DNA from: Paenibacillus sp. MMS18-CY102
GTDB lineage: Bacteria > Bacillota > Bacilli > Paenibacillales > Paenibacillaceae
Direction of reading: 5' to 3'
Assembly (NCBI RefSeq): GCF_009789195.1
Contig: NZ_WSTC01000002.1
Coordinates: 1-64,000 of the forward strand
Length of the DNA stretch: 64,000 nt
In this document: in pieces, positions 9,462 through 18,290 of the stretch
Numbering within the stretch: position 1 is the first letter of the stretch
Layout of the letters: each line of letters starts with the position of its first letter
Translations under genes and position numbers: made by a program
Notes under the pieces: model-generated
What the model was told of the DNA's origin: nothing
Database searches by the model: none
The model's input: the letters and a program-made list of their open reading frames with translations, nothing else

Positions 9462-10802
9462 ATGGACAAAAAGAAAAAATGGTTTAAGTGGTCTCCGCCG
9501 CGCATTTTGGTAACCGGATTTGCGCTCATTATTTTGCTGGGCGCCGTACTGCTGTCATTGCCGATTTCGAATACGAGCGGCGACTCGCTTCGATTTATCG
9601 ATGCGTTGTTTACGGCAACTTCTGCGACCTGCGTGACTGGCCTAGTTGTCGTGGACACAGGACTGGATTTTACAGTGTTCGGCCAAATCGTCATTATTGC
9701 GCTTATTCAGGTTGGCGGATTAGGCTTCATGACGATGGCAACGCTAATCGCACTCGTGCTGCGTAAACGGATTTCGCTCAAGGAGCGGCTTATCCTTCAA
9801 GAGGCTATGAACCAATCGAGCATGGAAGGCATCGTTCGGCTTATTCGCAAAGTCATTATTTATTCTCTCGTCATTGAAGCGACGGCAGCCGTATTGTTTG
9901 CTTCCCGATTTGCCTTCGATATGCCGATGGGCAAAGCCATTTATTTTGGCATCTGGCACGCGATCTCGATGTTTAACAATGCGGGATTCGACCTATTCGG
10001 TGAATATCGGAGCTTGACCATGTACGTGAATGATCCGATCGTCAATTTTACAGCAATGGGGCTTATTATACTCGGAGGGCTCGGTTTTATCGTTATGTCG
10101 GACCTTATTGAATATCGAACGAACAAGCGGCTCTCGCTCCATTCCAAAGTCGTTCTTACGATGACAGGCATTTTGCTTGCGGTCGGCGCAATCGTTATTT
10201 TCATTTTCGAATTTTCAAATCAGAAAACGCTCGGATCGCTAGGCTGGGACGGAAAAATTTGGGCTTCCCTGTTCCAATCCGTTACCCCTCGTACAGCCGG
10301 AGCAAACACGATCGACATTGGCGCGATGCGGCATGCTTCGATTTTCTTCATGGTCATCCTTATGTTTATCGGTGCATCGCCGGGCTCCACAGGCGGCGGC
10401 ATTAAGACGACGACATTCATGACGCTAGTTGGGGCCGTAATCGCAATGATTCGAGGCAAGGAAGATATCGTGCTGTTCCGCTTCCGTTTGGCGCGCGAGC
10501 GCATTTTCAAAGCATTGACGATTACGCTCTTGTCGCTCGCTCTGGTTATTGGCGTTACGATGCTGCTGTCGACAACGGAAGACCGCGATTTCTTGCGAAT
10601 ACTGTTTGAGACGACTTCAGCATTCGGCACAGTTGGATTAACGACGGGCATTACGACGACACTGACCGATTTTGGCAAAATCGTGTTGAGCCTCACCATG
10701 TTTGCTGGCCGATTAGGGCCGCTTACGCTTGCGTACGCGCTAGGGCCACGTGCTGAGAAAGAGCTGTACCGCCATCCGGAAGGCAAAATTATTATCGGTT
10801 AA
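9462..10802 (+). CDS. ktrB: Ktr potassium uptake system, membrane subunit KtrB
   Basis: The sodium-dependent potassium channel-like translocator of the Ktr/Trk superfamily, 446 residues. It shows four repeats of the membrane-pore-membrane unit, with selectivity-loop sequences TCVTGL, FNNAGFDLFG, TPRTAGANT and FGTVGLTTG, and the gating-loop GASPGSTGGGIKTTTF. Length fits KtrB rather than TrkH. ATG 9462 with AAGGAGAGG at 9445-9453 is the start; an earlier in-frame ATG at 9399 lies inside the terminator hairpin. It forms an operon with ktrA and an antiporter gene, under the c-di-AMP riboswitch. Confidence 0.95.
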   Translation: MDKKKKWFKWSPPRILVTGFALIILLGAVLLSLPISNTSGDSLRFIDALFTATSATCVTGLVVVDTGLDFTVFGQIVIIALIQVGGLGFMTMATLIALVLRKRISLKERLILQEAMNQSSMEGIVRLIRKVIIYSLVIEATAAVLFASRFAFDMPMGKAIYFGIWHAISMFNNAGFDLFGEYRSLTMYVNDPIVNFTAMGLIILGGLGFIVMSDLIEYRTNKRLSLHSKVVLTMTGILLAVGAIVIFIFEFSNQKTLGSLGWDGKIWASLFQSVTPRTAGANTIDIGAMRHASIFFMVILMFIGASPGSTGGGIKTTTFMTLVGAVIAMIRGKEDIVLFRFRLARERIFKALTITLLSLALVIGVTMLLSTTEDRDFLRILFETTSAFGTVGLTTGITTTLTDFGKIVLSLTMFAGRLGPLTLAYALGPRAEKELYRHPEGKIIIG

Positions 10803-10829
10803 CCCACTATAGGAGTAGGAGAGAAAGAA

Positions 10830-11489
10830 ATGAAACAATTCGTCATTATCGGCTTAGGCCGCTTCGGCTCCAGTCTTGGACAAGAGCTTGTACAGCTCGG
10901 ATATGAAGTGCTCGGCATTGATAAAAATGAGGAGACCGTCGATGATATGAGCCATCTGCTGACGCATGTCGTCTCGGCAGATGCAACGGATGAAGAAACG
11001 CTTCGCGCGCTTGGCGTCCGCAATTTTGATTGTGGCGTCGTGGCGATCGGCGACGATATCCAAGCAAGCATTCTCGCGACGATCCAATTGAAGGATATCG
11101 GTGTGAAGAAGGTTGTGGCCAAGGCGTTGAGCGAGCTTCACGGGCGTGTGCTGGAGAAGTTGGGCGTTGACCGCGTCATCTATCCGGAGCGGGATATGGG
11201 CATTCGCGTTGCCCATCAGCTTGTATCCCCGAACTTGCTCGATTACATCGAGCTGTCCAAAGAGTACACGATTGCAGAGTTGGCTGTGCCTAGCTGCCTC
11301 AATGGCAAAACATTGCAGGATATTAATACGCGCGCGAAGTTTGGATGCAGCATTGTTGCCATTAACAAGCCTAAGGGCGGCGTTATTATTGCGCCCACGG
11401 CAAGCGAAGAGCTGGCTGAGAAGGATATCATGGTTGTAATCGGCACGAACGAGCAGATCGAGAAATTTGAAGCAAGCGTGGCCCGTTAA
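10830..11489 (+). CDS. ktrA: Ktr potassium uptake system, regulatory subunit KtrA
   Basis: A cytoplasmic RCK gating protein of 219 residues that forms an octameric ring on KtrB. The N-terminal Rossmann fold carries the nucleotide motif GLGRFGSSLG (residues 8-17), with an acidic GIDKNEE at the end of the second strand. The C-terminal RCK_C domain (about 135-219) is the region that binds c-di-AMP in studied relatives, so the system is probably controlled by c-di-AMP at both RNA and protein level. It lies 27 bp after ktrB with a GGAG ribosome binding site. Confidence 0.95.
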   Translation: MKQFVIIGLGRFGSSLGQELVQLGYEVLGIDKNEETVDDMSHLLTHVVSADATDEETLRALGVRNFDCGVVAIGDDIQASILATIQLKDIGVKKVVAKALSELHGRVLEKLGVDRVIYPERDMGIRVAHQLVSPNLLDYIELSKEYTIAELAVPSCLNGKTLQDINTRAKFGCSIVAINKPKGGVIIAPTASEELAEKDIMVVIGTNEQIEKFEASVAR

Positions 11490-11492
11490 TTA

Positions 11493-12728
11493 ATGGAGAC
11501 GGCTACTGCAATTGATATTCGCCATATATTATCGTTATTTCTTATTATAGCGGCAGCAGGCATGTTATCCGGCCGAATGGCGTCGCTGCTTCGATTGCCA
11601 GACGTTGTCTTGTTCATAGGCGCAGGCATGCTGCTGGGGCAAGGGCTGCATTGGATCGATGAGGCTGCTGGCACGCTGTTTAATCAGCTGATTCTTACGG
11701 CGGGTTCTACACTTATCCTGTTCGATGGAGGGCGTAATATCCGTTTATCCGGCTTGCGGAAGGTTGGTTGGACGGTGGGATTGCTAAGCGTGCCGGGCGT
11801 ATTGATTACCGTTGGCGTCGTTGGGGCGGCGGTTCATTATGTGTTTGGTTTGGATTGGCTCACATCGCTGCTTGCAGCGTCTGTGATTGCCTCTACCGAT
11901 CCGGCATCGATTATTCCGGTGTTTCGCCAAGTGACAGTCCGAAAGAAGGTAAGGGAGACGGTTGAGAGTGAATCGGCTTTCAATGATGCGACAGGCTCGA
12001 TTATTACGTTCGCTTTATTGGCTGCTGTAACCGGCGAGTCCGCACTTCAAGCAGGGCCATTGGCATTTGATTTTGTAAAAACGGCACTCGGAGGCATCGT
12101 TGTAGGGATCGTGTTCGGCGTTGCAGTCGTTTACCTGGTCGCCCATCTGCGCCTAGGGCTCTTCCGGGATTATACGACGATTGCCATGGTCGGCACGGCG
12201 ATTGGCGCGTATTTGATTGGGGATATGCTGCATGTGAGCGGCTTTATGGCGGCATTCGTCGCAGGCTTGATTTGGGGAAATCCTGATGTGCTTCGCTTGA
12301 AACTCGATGAGAAGCAGGAGGAACTCGTTCATTTCTCCGATAACGTGACGATCATTATGCGCATGCTCATCTTTATCCTGTTGGGCAGCCAAGTAGACTT
12401 TAAACTGCTTGGTGATTATGGATGGCAAGCTTTAATTGCCGTTCTTGTGATGATCTTCATCGCACGTCCGTTAACGGTGTTTTTATGTGCGCTGCCAGAC
12501 CGCAAGTCGAAGTGGACGTTCAAAGAGATGCTATTTATGATTTGGGTGCGGGAGACGGGCGTTATTCCGGCTGCTCTGTCAGGCATGCTGGTCGGTATGG
12601 GCATTCCTCATGCTCAAGTAATTGCGTCGATCACTTTCATGGCGATCATGCTGACGATTATGCTGCAAGCAAGCACGACGGGCTGGTTGGCACGTAAGCT
12701 AGGCATGGATGTTGAGGAGCGGGTTTAA
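11493..12728 (+). CDS. Cation/proton antiporter (CPA family)
   Basis: An integral membrane antiporter of 411 residues with about 12 hydrophobic segments. LLAASVIASTDPASIIPVFRQV and SESAFNDATGSIITFALL correspond to the paired conserved motifs of the CPA1/NhaP group that hold the ion-binding acidic residues. No cytoplasmic RCK domain follows the membrane part. The ATG begins 3 bp after the ktrA stop without a recognisable ribosome binding site, so translation probably depends on coupling to ktrA. Being in the ktr transcript points to potassium or sodium homeostasis; ion specificity is not readable from sequence. Confidence 0.85.
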   Translation: METATAIDIRHILSLFLIIAAAGMLSGRMASLLRLPDVVLFIGAGMLLGQGLHWIDEAAGTLFNQLILTAGSTLILFDGGRNIRLSGLRKVGWTVGLLSVPGVLITVGVVGAAVHYVFGLDWLTSLLAASVIASTDPASIIPVFRQVTVRKKVRETVESESAFNDATGSIITFALLAAVTGESALQAGPLAFDFVKTALGGIVVGIVFGVAVVYLVAHLRLGLFRDYTTIAMVGTAIGAYLIGDMLHVSGFMAAFVAGLIWGNPDVLRLKLDEKQEELVHFSDNVTIIMRMLIFILLGSQVDFKLLGDYGWQALIAVLVMIFIARPLTVFLCALPDRKSKWTFKEMLFMIWVRETGVIPAALSGMLVGMGIPHAQVIASITFMAIMLTIMLQASTTGWLARKLGMDVEERV

Positions 12729-12835
12729 GGACGGGGCGGGATTAGAATAAGTTCGCTTTGGTTTGTATAAATGTGTGAACGCAGGCGATTACTGTTGAAG
12801 CAATTCGTTCATACTACATAGTGACTACGGCGAAT

Positions 12836-12867
12836 AAGTCGCGGCTGCTCTCGTGCAGCCGCGACTT
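12836..12867. terminator. GC-rich hairpin between convergent genes
   Basis: AAGTCGCGGCTGC and its complement pair around a short loop at 12836-12867. There is no clear T-run on either side, so termination efficiency is uncertain; its position suits both flanking genes. Confidence 0.55.
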
Positions 12868-12931
12868 CTCGCATGTAGAGGGTAATGATTGGCGCATGCG
12901 AATGGGCAAGCATGAGGCCAGCCGCCGCTAT

Positions 12932-13825
12932 CTATAAACGGGGGTAGGCGGCCGCAAGGCTATCGACCCATAAGCGAACGGCTGGGCTAAGCCCTGAAGG
13001 GGAAGCGTAGATGAGCGATGTTGTCCGTTTGGTTTGCTCCAGCTCGCGGATTGGCGCGACGGTTAATTCATTATCGTCCAGCAATTCTTGGCGGACATAG
13101 GAGCGGGGCAGCAGCGTTGCGGAACGGCAGGTGACCAACAAGCGCAATATCGCTTCGAAGGAGTCGATTTCCATGCGTACATCCGGCTCCAGCTTATACT
13201 TGTCGAACACTTCGTCAGTCAGTGTACGGTACCAGGTTCCTTTGGTAAACAAAATCATCGGAAAGCCATTCAGTTCGCTGATCGACATCGGGCCGCGATC
13301 CGAGACGAACAAATTGCGGGGCATGACGAGTACAAGGTGATCATCGAATAACGGAACGCAATGCAGCTGAGGGTCTTGGATGCGAGAGGCAACGATGCCG
13401 AAGTCGACCTTTCGTTCGCGCACGAGCGATACGATTTCATGGGTCTTGCCGGTAACGGCCTTGATGTCCAGATCAGGATGGCTGGAGGTTAACGATTTGA
13501 TAAAGTCGGGCAGCGTAGTTTGTAGCGTTGTTAGGCTTGCGCCAATCGTAACCTCCGTCGGCCCCTCGTTGCGGAAGCCGGAGACGGTATGCAGGTAGCG
13601 TTGATGAAGCGAGCGAAGCTCCAGTGCGTATTCGTAAGTCAACTGGCCGACTCTCGTTAGCTCCAACCTTTTGCCAAGGCGGCGAAACAGCTCTACGCCG
13701 AGCTCTTCTTCCAGCTTCGAAATCCGGCGGGATAAGGCGGGTTGTGACAAATTTAGCAAGACGGATGCCTTGTTCATGCTCGATTGCTCGACCACAACGG
13801 CGAAGGCTAGCATATCTTCAAGCAT
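12932..13825 (-). CDS. LysR-family transcriptional regulator, divergent from sdhCAB
   Basis: A 297-residue LysR regulator. The winged helix-turn-helix is at about residues 1-62 (NKASVLLNLSQPALSRRISKLEEELGVELF), followed by a linker helix and the two-lobed effector domain (about 90-297, beginning EVTIGASLTTLQTTLPDFI). AAAGGAGCTG precedes ATG 13825. It is transcribed divergently from sdhC across a 229-bp spacer rich in ATAA/TTAT dyads, so control of itself and of succinate dehydrogenase is likely, in the way CcpC-type LysR proteins control citric-acid-cycle genes. The effector is unknown. Confidence 0.85.
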   Translation of the reverse strand: MLEDMLAFAVVVEQSSMNKASVLLNLSQPALSRRISKLEEELGVELFRRLGKRLELTRVGQLTYEYALELRSLHQRYLHTVSGFRNEGPTEVTIGASLTTLQTTLPDFIKSLTSSHPDLDIKAVTGKTHEIVSLVRERKVDFGIVASRIQDPQLHCVPLFDDHLVLVMPRNLFVSDRGPMSISELNGFPMILFTKGTWYRTLTDEVFDKYKLEPDVRMEIDSFEAILRLLVTCRSATLLPRSYVRQELLDDNELTVAPIRELEQTKRTTSLIYASPSGLSPAVRLWVDSLAAAYPRL

Positions 13826-13861
13826 GTCAGCAGCTCCTTTCTATATAGGTAATGGATGGTC

Positions 13862-13888
13862 TTATGCATAATAGTTATAAGAATTTAT
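13862..13888. promoter_or_regulatory. Putative LysR operator between the regulator and sdhC
   Basis: TTAT-N11-ATAA (13862-13880) fits the LysR T-N11-A dyad form, and ATAAGAATTTAT (13877-13888) overlaps it. A further ATAAGC...TTATAAGC pair follows to about 13914. The site lies 40 bp upstream of the regulator start. Confidence 0.45.
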
Positions 13889-13961
13889 CAACAATAAGCA
13901 ATTCCATTATAAGCGGAAAAGGAGTAGGATGGAAAGTGTGGCTAAGTTGTGTCGACTTTTG

Positions 13962-13990
13962 TTGGCGCTGTACGGGCTCGGGCTTACAAT
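13962..13990 (+). promoter_or_regulatory. Promoter of sdhCAB
   Basis: TTGGCG (13962-13967) and TACAAT (13985-13990) are spaced by 17 bp, 65 bp upstream of sdhC. Confidence 0.6.
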
Positions 13991-14054
13991 GTAAAATGTT
14001 TTGTTGGGCAAAGCAATCTAATCGGGTAAGTTTGGAAAGGAGAACGCATTACTT

Positions 14055-14723
14055 ATGAAAGCAAACTCGTACCATTGGCGGAAGCTTCATTCCCTGTTGG
14101 GAGTCGTTCCGCTCGGCTTGTTCATTATCGAGCATGCCATTACGAACTATTCCGCATTCGAAAGTGGAAAGGAAGGGTTTAACGACAGCGTTAAGTTTCT
14201 GAATGACTTGCCGCTTGTGTACTTCCTGGAGATCTTCGGGATTTTCCTTCCGCTCTTGTTCCACGGCGTATACGGCCTGTACATGGCTTATCAGTCCAAT
14301 ATGAATGCTGGCCGATTCAGCTATGGCCGTAACTGGGCATTCGTCGCGCAGCGCGTAACGGGTGTCATTACGTTCATCTTTATTTTCTGGCATCTCTATG
14401 AGACGCGATTCCAAGTAGCAATGGGCAACTTGACGCATGAAGAGCTGGGCGCGCATATGCACGACATCTTCACGCATCCGGTAAGCCTCGTGCTGTACGT
14501 CATCGGCGTATTGTCTGCTGTCTTCCACTTCAGCAATGGCTTCTGGGCATTCCTGATTAGCTGGGGCATTACGGTAGGCCCTCGCGCACAGCGCATTTCG
14601 GCTGCGATCTGCATGGGCTTGTTCGTCATTATTTCCGTACTCTTCCTGCTGTCGATCGTTGCTTTCACGGGCGATGAATTCAAAGAAGCAGCATCTGCAG
14701 CGTCTTCAATATTGGTAGGCTAG
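14055..14723 (+). CDS. sdhC: Succinate dehydrogenase cytochrome b558 subunit
   Basis: The membrane anchor of complex II, 222 residues with five hydrophobic helices, as in the Bacillus-type single anchor that binds two haems and reacts with menaquinone. Candidate axial haem histidines lie in WRKLHSLLG, FIIEHAITNY, LLFHGVYGLY, WHLYETRF and FHFSNGFWAF. AAAGGAGAA (about 14035-14043) precedes ATG 14055. First gene of sdhCAB. Confidence 0.95.
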   Translation: MKANSYHWRKLHSLLGVVPLGLFIIEHAITNYSAFESGKEGFNDSVKFLNDLPLVYFLEIFGIFLPLLFHGVYGLYMAYQSNMNAGRFSYGRNWAFVAQRVTGVITFIFIFWHLYETRFQVAMGNLTHEELGAHMHDIFTHPVSLVLYVIGVLSAVFHFSNGFWAFLISWGITVGPRAQRISAAICMGLFVIISVLFLLSIVAFTGDEFKEAASAASSILVG

Positions 14724-14755
14724 CAACAGAACTTCCGAAAGGAGAGCATTCGATT

Positions 14756-16501
14756 ATGGCTAAAAATAAAGTAATCGTCATCGGCGGCGGCCTTGCCGGC
14801 CTTATGGCGACGATTAAAGCAGCTGAGGCAGGCGTTCATGTTGACCTGTTCTCGCTCGTTCCAGTTAAACGTTCCCACTCCGTATGTGCGCAGGGCGGCA
14901 TTAACGGTGCGGTTAATACGAAGGGCGAAGGCGACTCCCCATGGGAGCACTTTGACGATACGGTATACGGGGGCGACTTCCTAGCGAACCAGCCGCCGGT
15001 AAAAGCAATGTGCGACGCAGCGCCAGGCATCATCCACTTGATGGACCGGATGGGCGTTATGTTCAGCCGTACGCCAGAGGGCTTGCTCGACTTCCGCCGC
15101 TTCGGCGGCACGCAGTACCACCGTACAGCGTTCGCAGGCGCTACAACAGGCCAACAGCTGCTGTACGCATTGGACGAGCAAGTTCGCCGTTGGGAGACGG
15201 CAGGCCTTGTTACGAAGTATGAGCACTGGGAATTCCTCGGTGCTGTGCTTGACGACGACGGTGTATGCCGCGGCGTGTCGGCGCAGGACCTGCGCACGAT
15301 GGAAGTTCACACCGTACGCGCGGATGCGGTTATTCTCGCAACGGGCGGACCTGGCATTATTTTCGGCAAAACGACGAACTCGGTTATCAATACGGGTACG
15401 GCTGCGAGTGCCGTGTATCAACAGGGCGTTAACTATGCCAACGGCGAAATGATTCAAATTCACCCGACTGCAATCCCAGGCGACGACAAAAACCGGCTCA
15501 TGTCGGAATCGGCGCGCGGCGAAGGCGGACGGATCTGGACCTATAAAGACGGCAAGCCTTGGTACTTCCTTGAGGAAAAATACCCGGCTTACGGTAACCT
15601 CGTGCCGCGTGATATCGCGACTCGCGAGATTTTCAGCGTATGCGTCGACCAAAAGCTCGGCATCAACGGCGAGAACATGGTATACCTCGACCTGTCGCAT
15701 AAAGATCCGAAGGAGCTGGACGTTAAGCTCGGCGGCATCATCGAAATTTATGAGAAATTCGTCGGCGACGATCCACGCAAGCTGCCGATGAAGATTTTCC
15801 CTGCTGTGCACTACTCGATGGGCGGCATGTGGGTTGACTACAACCAGATGACGAACGTTCCGGGCTTGTTCGCATGCGGCGAATGTGAGTACCAATACCA
15901 TGGCGCGAACCGTCTGGGTGCGAACTCGCTTCTGTCTGCCATTTATGGCGGCATGGTTACGGGACCGAAAGCTGTTGAGTATATCAAAGGCTTGAAAAAA
16001 TCGGCTGAGGACGTTGCTTCCTCGATCTTCGACCGTGCGAAAAATGAGCAAACGGCGAAATACGAGAGCATTCTCAAAATGAACGGTACGGAAAACGCGT
16101 ATGTGCTTCATAAAGAGCTTGGCGAGTGGATGACGAACAACATGACTGTCGTTCGTTACAATGACCGCCTGGAGCAAACGATCGCCAAGATCAAAGAGCT
16201 GAAGCAGCGTTACAACAATATCAATATCAACGACACGGCTCGTTGGAACAACGCAGGCGTAGCCTTCACGCGCCAGCTGTGGAACATGTTCGAGCTTGCG
16301 GAAGCGATGACGCTTGGCGCATTGATGCGTGACGAGAGCCGCGGCGCACATTACAAGCCAGAGTTCCCTGACCGTAACGACGATGACTTCCTCAAGACGA
16401 CGATTGCAAAATGGACCAAAGACGGTCCGCAAATTTCGTACGACGAAGTCGATACGTCGCTGATCGCACCGCGCAAACGCGACTACTCGAGCAATAAGTA
16501 A
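14756..16501 (+). CDS. sdhA: Succinate dehydrogenase flavoprotein subunit
   Basis: The catalytic FAD subunit of complex II, 581 residues, close to the usual Gram-positive length. It oxidises succinate to fumarate at the inner face of the membrane. The FAD-binding GGGLAGL (residues 8-14), the segment KRSHSVCAQGGINGAV with the His expected to bind FAD covalently, the active-site region HPTAIPGDDKNRLMSESARGEGG, and GANRLGANSLLSA near the end are all present. Reads from ATG 14756 with AAAGGAGAG upstream. Confidence 0.97.
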   Translation: MAKNKVIVIGGGLAGLMATIKAAEAGVHVDLFSLVPVKRSHSVCAQGGINGAVNTKGEGDSPWEHFDDTVYGGDFLANQPPVKAMCDAAPGIIHLMDRMGVMFSRTPEGLLDFRRFGGTQYHRTAFAGATTGQQLLYALDEQVRRWETAGLVTKYEHWEFLGAVLDDDGVCRGVSAQDLRTMEVHTVRADAVILATGGPGIIFGKTTNSVINTGTAASAVYQQGVNYANGEMIQIHPTAIPGDDKNRLMSESARGEGGRIWTYKDGKPWYFLEEKYPAYGNLVPRDIATREIFSVCVDQKLGINGENMVYLDLSHKDPKELDVKLGGIIEIYEKFVGDDPRKLPMKIFPAVHYSMGGMWVDYNQMTNVPGLFACGECEYQYHGANRLGANSLLSAIYGGMVTGPKAVEYIKGLKKSAEDVASSIFDRAKNEQTAKYESILKMNGTENAYVLHKELGEWMTNNMTVVRYNDRLEQTIAKIKELKQRYNNININDTARWNNAGVAFTRQLWNMFELAEAMTLGALMRDESRGAHYKPEFPDRNDDDFLKTTIAKWTKDGPQISYDEVDTSLIAPRKRDYSSNK

Positions 16502-16505
16502 TCGA

Positions 16506-16650
16506 GCGAACGATTTACGCAAAACCTAAGCAAGCGTATGCTGAAGTGAGCGAACGGATTCAAGCAAACCTAAGCATATGCTTACGATGTGGTTTTGCTC
16601 CATAGGGTTACCTCGAAATTCGGTAATCTGATTCACGCAAAACCTTTAGG
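16506..16650 (+). repeat. Direct repeats and hairpins in the sdhA-sdhB spacer
   Basis: Two copies of GCGAACGRWTTNAMGCAAAA-like sequence ending in CCTAAGC...ATGCT start at 16506 and 16550 (period 44 bp). A third partial copy (GATTCACGCAAAACCT) starts near 16629 and runs into the sdhB ribosome binding site. The perfect palindrome TAAGCATATGCTTA (16571-16584) and a TTACC...GGTAA hairpin (16608-16626) lie between. Confidence 0.75.
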
Positions 16651-16661
16651 AGGGATAACCG

Positions 16662-17426
16662 ATGGCCGAAACGACTGTTGCAGCCAAAACGGTGAAGCTC
16701 GTTATCTCCCGTCAGGACGGCCCTGATTCGGCGCCGTATACGGAAGAATTCGAAGTGCCTTACCGTTCCAATATGAACGTGATTAGCGCGCTGATGGAAA
16801 TTCAGCGTAATCCGAAAAAAACAGACGGAGCCGACACGGCGCCTGTCTGCTGGGAATCGAACTGTCTGGAGGAAGTATGCGGCGCGTGCTCGATGGTTAT
16901 TAACGGCAAGCCTCGCCAGGCGTGCAGCGCGCTGATCGATAAGCTCGAGCAGCCGATCCGCCTGGAGCCAATGCGCACGTTCCCTGTCGTTCGTGACCTT
17001 GTCATCAACCGCGAGCGCATGTTCAACGCGCTGAAGCGCGTGAAAGCATGGATTCCAATCGACGGTACGTACGATCTCGGGCCGGGGCCACGCATGGCGG
17101 AGACGAAGCGCCAATGGGCTTACGAACTGTCCAAGTGCATGACTTGCGGCGTTTGCCTTGAGTCTTGTCCGAACGTAAACGACCGCAGCAGCTTCATTGG
17201 GCCGGCGGCGATTTCGCAGGCTCGCCTGTTCAACACGCATCCTACGGGTGAAATGCACAAGGAAGAGCGCCTGGACGCACTGATGGAAGATGGCGGCATC
17301 GAGGGTTGCGGCAACTCGCAAAACTGCGTACGCGCATGTCCGAAGGGCATTCCGCTGACGACTTCGATTGCAGCGATCAACAAAGATACGACGAAGCATT
17401 TGTTCAAAAAATGGCTCGGCATGTAG
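16662..17426 (+). CDS. sdhB: Succinate dehydrogenase iron-sulfur subunit
   Basis: The electron-transfer subunit of complex II, 254 residues. The [2Fe-2S] ligands are in CWESNCLEEVCGACSMVING (about residues 64-83). The second domain carries CMTCGVCLESCPNVN and GCGNSQNCVRACPKGIPL for the [4Fe-4S] and [3Fe-4S] centres. TTAGGAGGGATAACC precedes ATG 16662. It is separated from sdhA by a 160-bp repeat-bearing spacer and followed by a terminator. Confidence 0.96.
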   Translation: MAETTVAAKTVKLVISRQDGPDSAPYTEEFEVPYRSNMNVISALMEIQRNPKKTDGADTAPVCWESNCLEEVCGACSMVINGKPRQACSALIDKLEQPIRLEPMRTFPVVRDLVINRERMFNALKRVKAWIPIDGTYDLGPGPRMAETKRQWAYELSKCMTCGVCLESCPNVNDRSSFIGPAAISQARLFNTHPTGEMHKEERLDALMEDGGIEGCGNSQNCVRACPKGIPLTTSIAAINKDTTKHLFKKWLGM

Positions 17427-17451
17427 CATCACGCCTACATGTAGCCTGAGG

Positions 17452-17480
17452 CCGGCAGCTTAAGACGCTGCCGGTTTTTG
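17452..17480 (+). terminator. Terminator of sdhCAB
   Basis: CCGGCAGC and GCTGCCGG pair around TTAAGAC and are followed by TTTTTG. Confidence 0.9.
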
Positions 17481-17581
17481 CTTTTCCTTTTTGCGCGAAT
17501 ATCGCTCTAGCCTTGGCATCTTTACGCTCTCCAAGCGGTATGGTACGCTCATACAAGATGTTAAAGGGGGGTTCGCTAGAG

Positions 17582-17929
17582 ATGGGAGCTACTAGCCTAA
17601 GCGTAAAATCTTATTGCCTCTCCAAGCGTGGAGCGGAGGAGACGTACCCATTCGGGCCAGAGCCGCTCGTATGCAAGGTCGGTGGGAAGATGTTCGCGTT
17701 GCTGTCTGATAATTCGGTTTCCTTAAAATGTGATCCAGCCATTGCCTTAAACCTGCGTGAGCAGCACGAAGCAGTGAAGCCGGGCTATCATTTGAACAAA
17801 AAGCATTGGAATACCGTCGAGTTTCATTCGTCGCTCACGGAGGGCGAGCTATGGGATATGATTGACCATTCGTATACGCTCGTCGTGAAAAGCTTAACGA
17901 AAGCGCAGCGAGCTGCTGTGGAAGCTTAG
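17582..17929 (+). CDS. MmcQ/YjbR-family protein
   Basis: A small cytoplasmic protein of 115 residues of the YjbR/MmcQ fold, which resembles the CyaY double-wing structure and is described as possibly DNA-binding. Signatures: YCLSKRGAEETYPFGPEPLVCKVGGKMFALL, LKCDPAIALNLREQHEAVKPGYHLNKKHWNTV and the C-terminal LVVKSLTKAQR. The family normally starts just before the YCLSK helix, which supports ATG 17582 over the longer reading frame; AAAGGGGGG precedes it. Physiological role unknown. Confidence 0.85.
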   Translation: MGATSLSVKSYCLSKRGAEETYPFGPEPLVCKVGGKMFALLSDNSVSLKCDPAIALNLREQHEAVKPGYHLNKKHWNTVEFHSSLTEGELWDMIDHSYTLVVKSLTKAQRAAVEA

Positions 17930-17960
17930 GTTATAAAGCTGAATGTAGGAGGGGAATCCA

Positions 17961-18254
17961 ATGGCCAAACGCCAAAAGAGCAACAACGCATCGAATCGCA
18001 GCCATGCACAGGGTTATCAGCAGGGGCATGAGCTGCCTAAGGATAAACCGGCAACGTTGAAAGATTTGCTCGGAGGTGACGTACTCGAGAAGCTTAAGCA
18101 ACAGCAAGATCAGCTGAAAGCTGCTGAGGAGCAGCGGAAGGAAGCAGAGCGCGTACAGGCTGAGGAAGCGCGCAAAGCGGAGCAGAAGCGGCTGGACAAC
18201 GATTTTGAATATTTGCTGGGCAATAGCAAGATGGATTGGCGCAAGCACAAGTAA
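17961..18254 (+). CDS. yqkE: YqkE-family protein (DUF3886)
   Basis: A 97-residue, highly charged protein. The central segment (about residues 30-80, LKDLLGGDVLEKLKQQQDQLKAAEEQRKEAER) is a predicted coiled coil, and the ending NDFEYLLGNSKMDWRKHK is a family hallmark of Bacillales YqkE. TAGGAGGGGAA precedes ATG 17961, 31 bp after the YjbR-type gene, so the two are probably co-transcribed. Function unknown. Confidence 0.88.
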   Translation: MAKRQKSNNASNRSHAQGYQQGHELPKDKPATLKDLLGGDVLEKLKQQQDQLKAAEEQRKEAERVQAEEARKAEQKRLDNDFEYLLGNSKMDWRKHK

Positions 18255-18290
18255 GCAGGATACGAGCATGCCTGCCGGCAACAAAAGCAT

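Noticed and set aside
14981-16522. A 513-codon antisense frame over sdhA
   Set aside because: Mirror of GC-biased third positions in a well-matched gene; no start signal and no recognisable protein.
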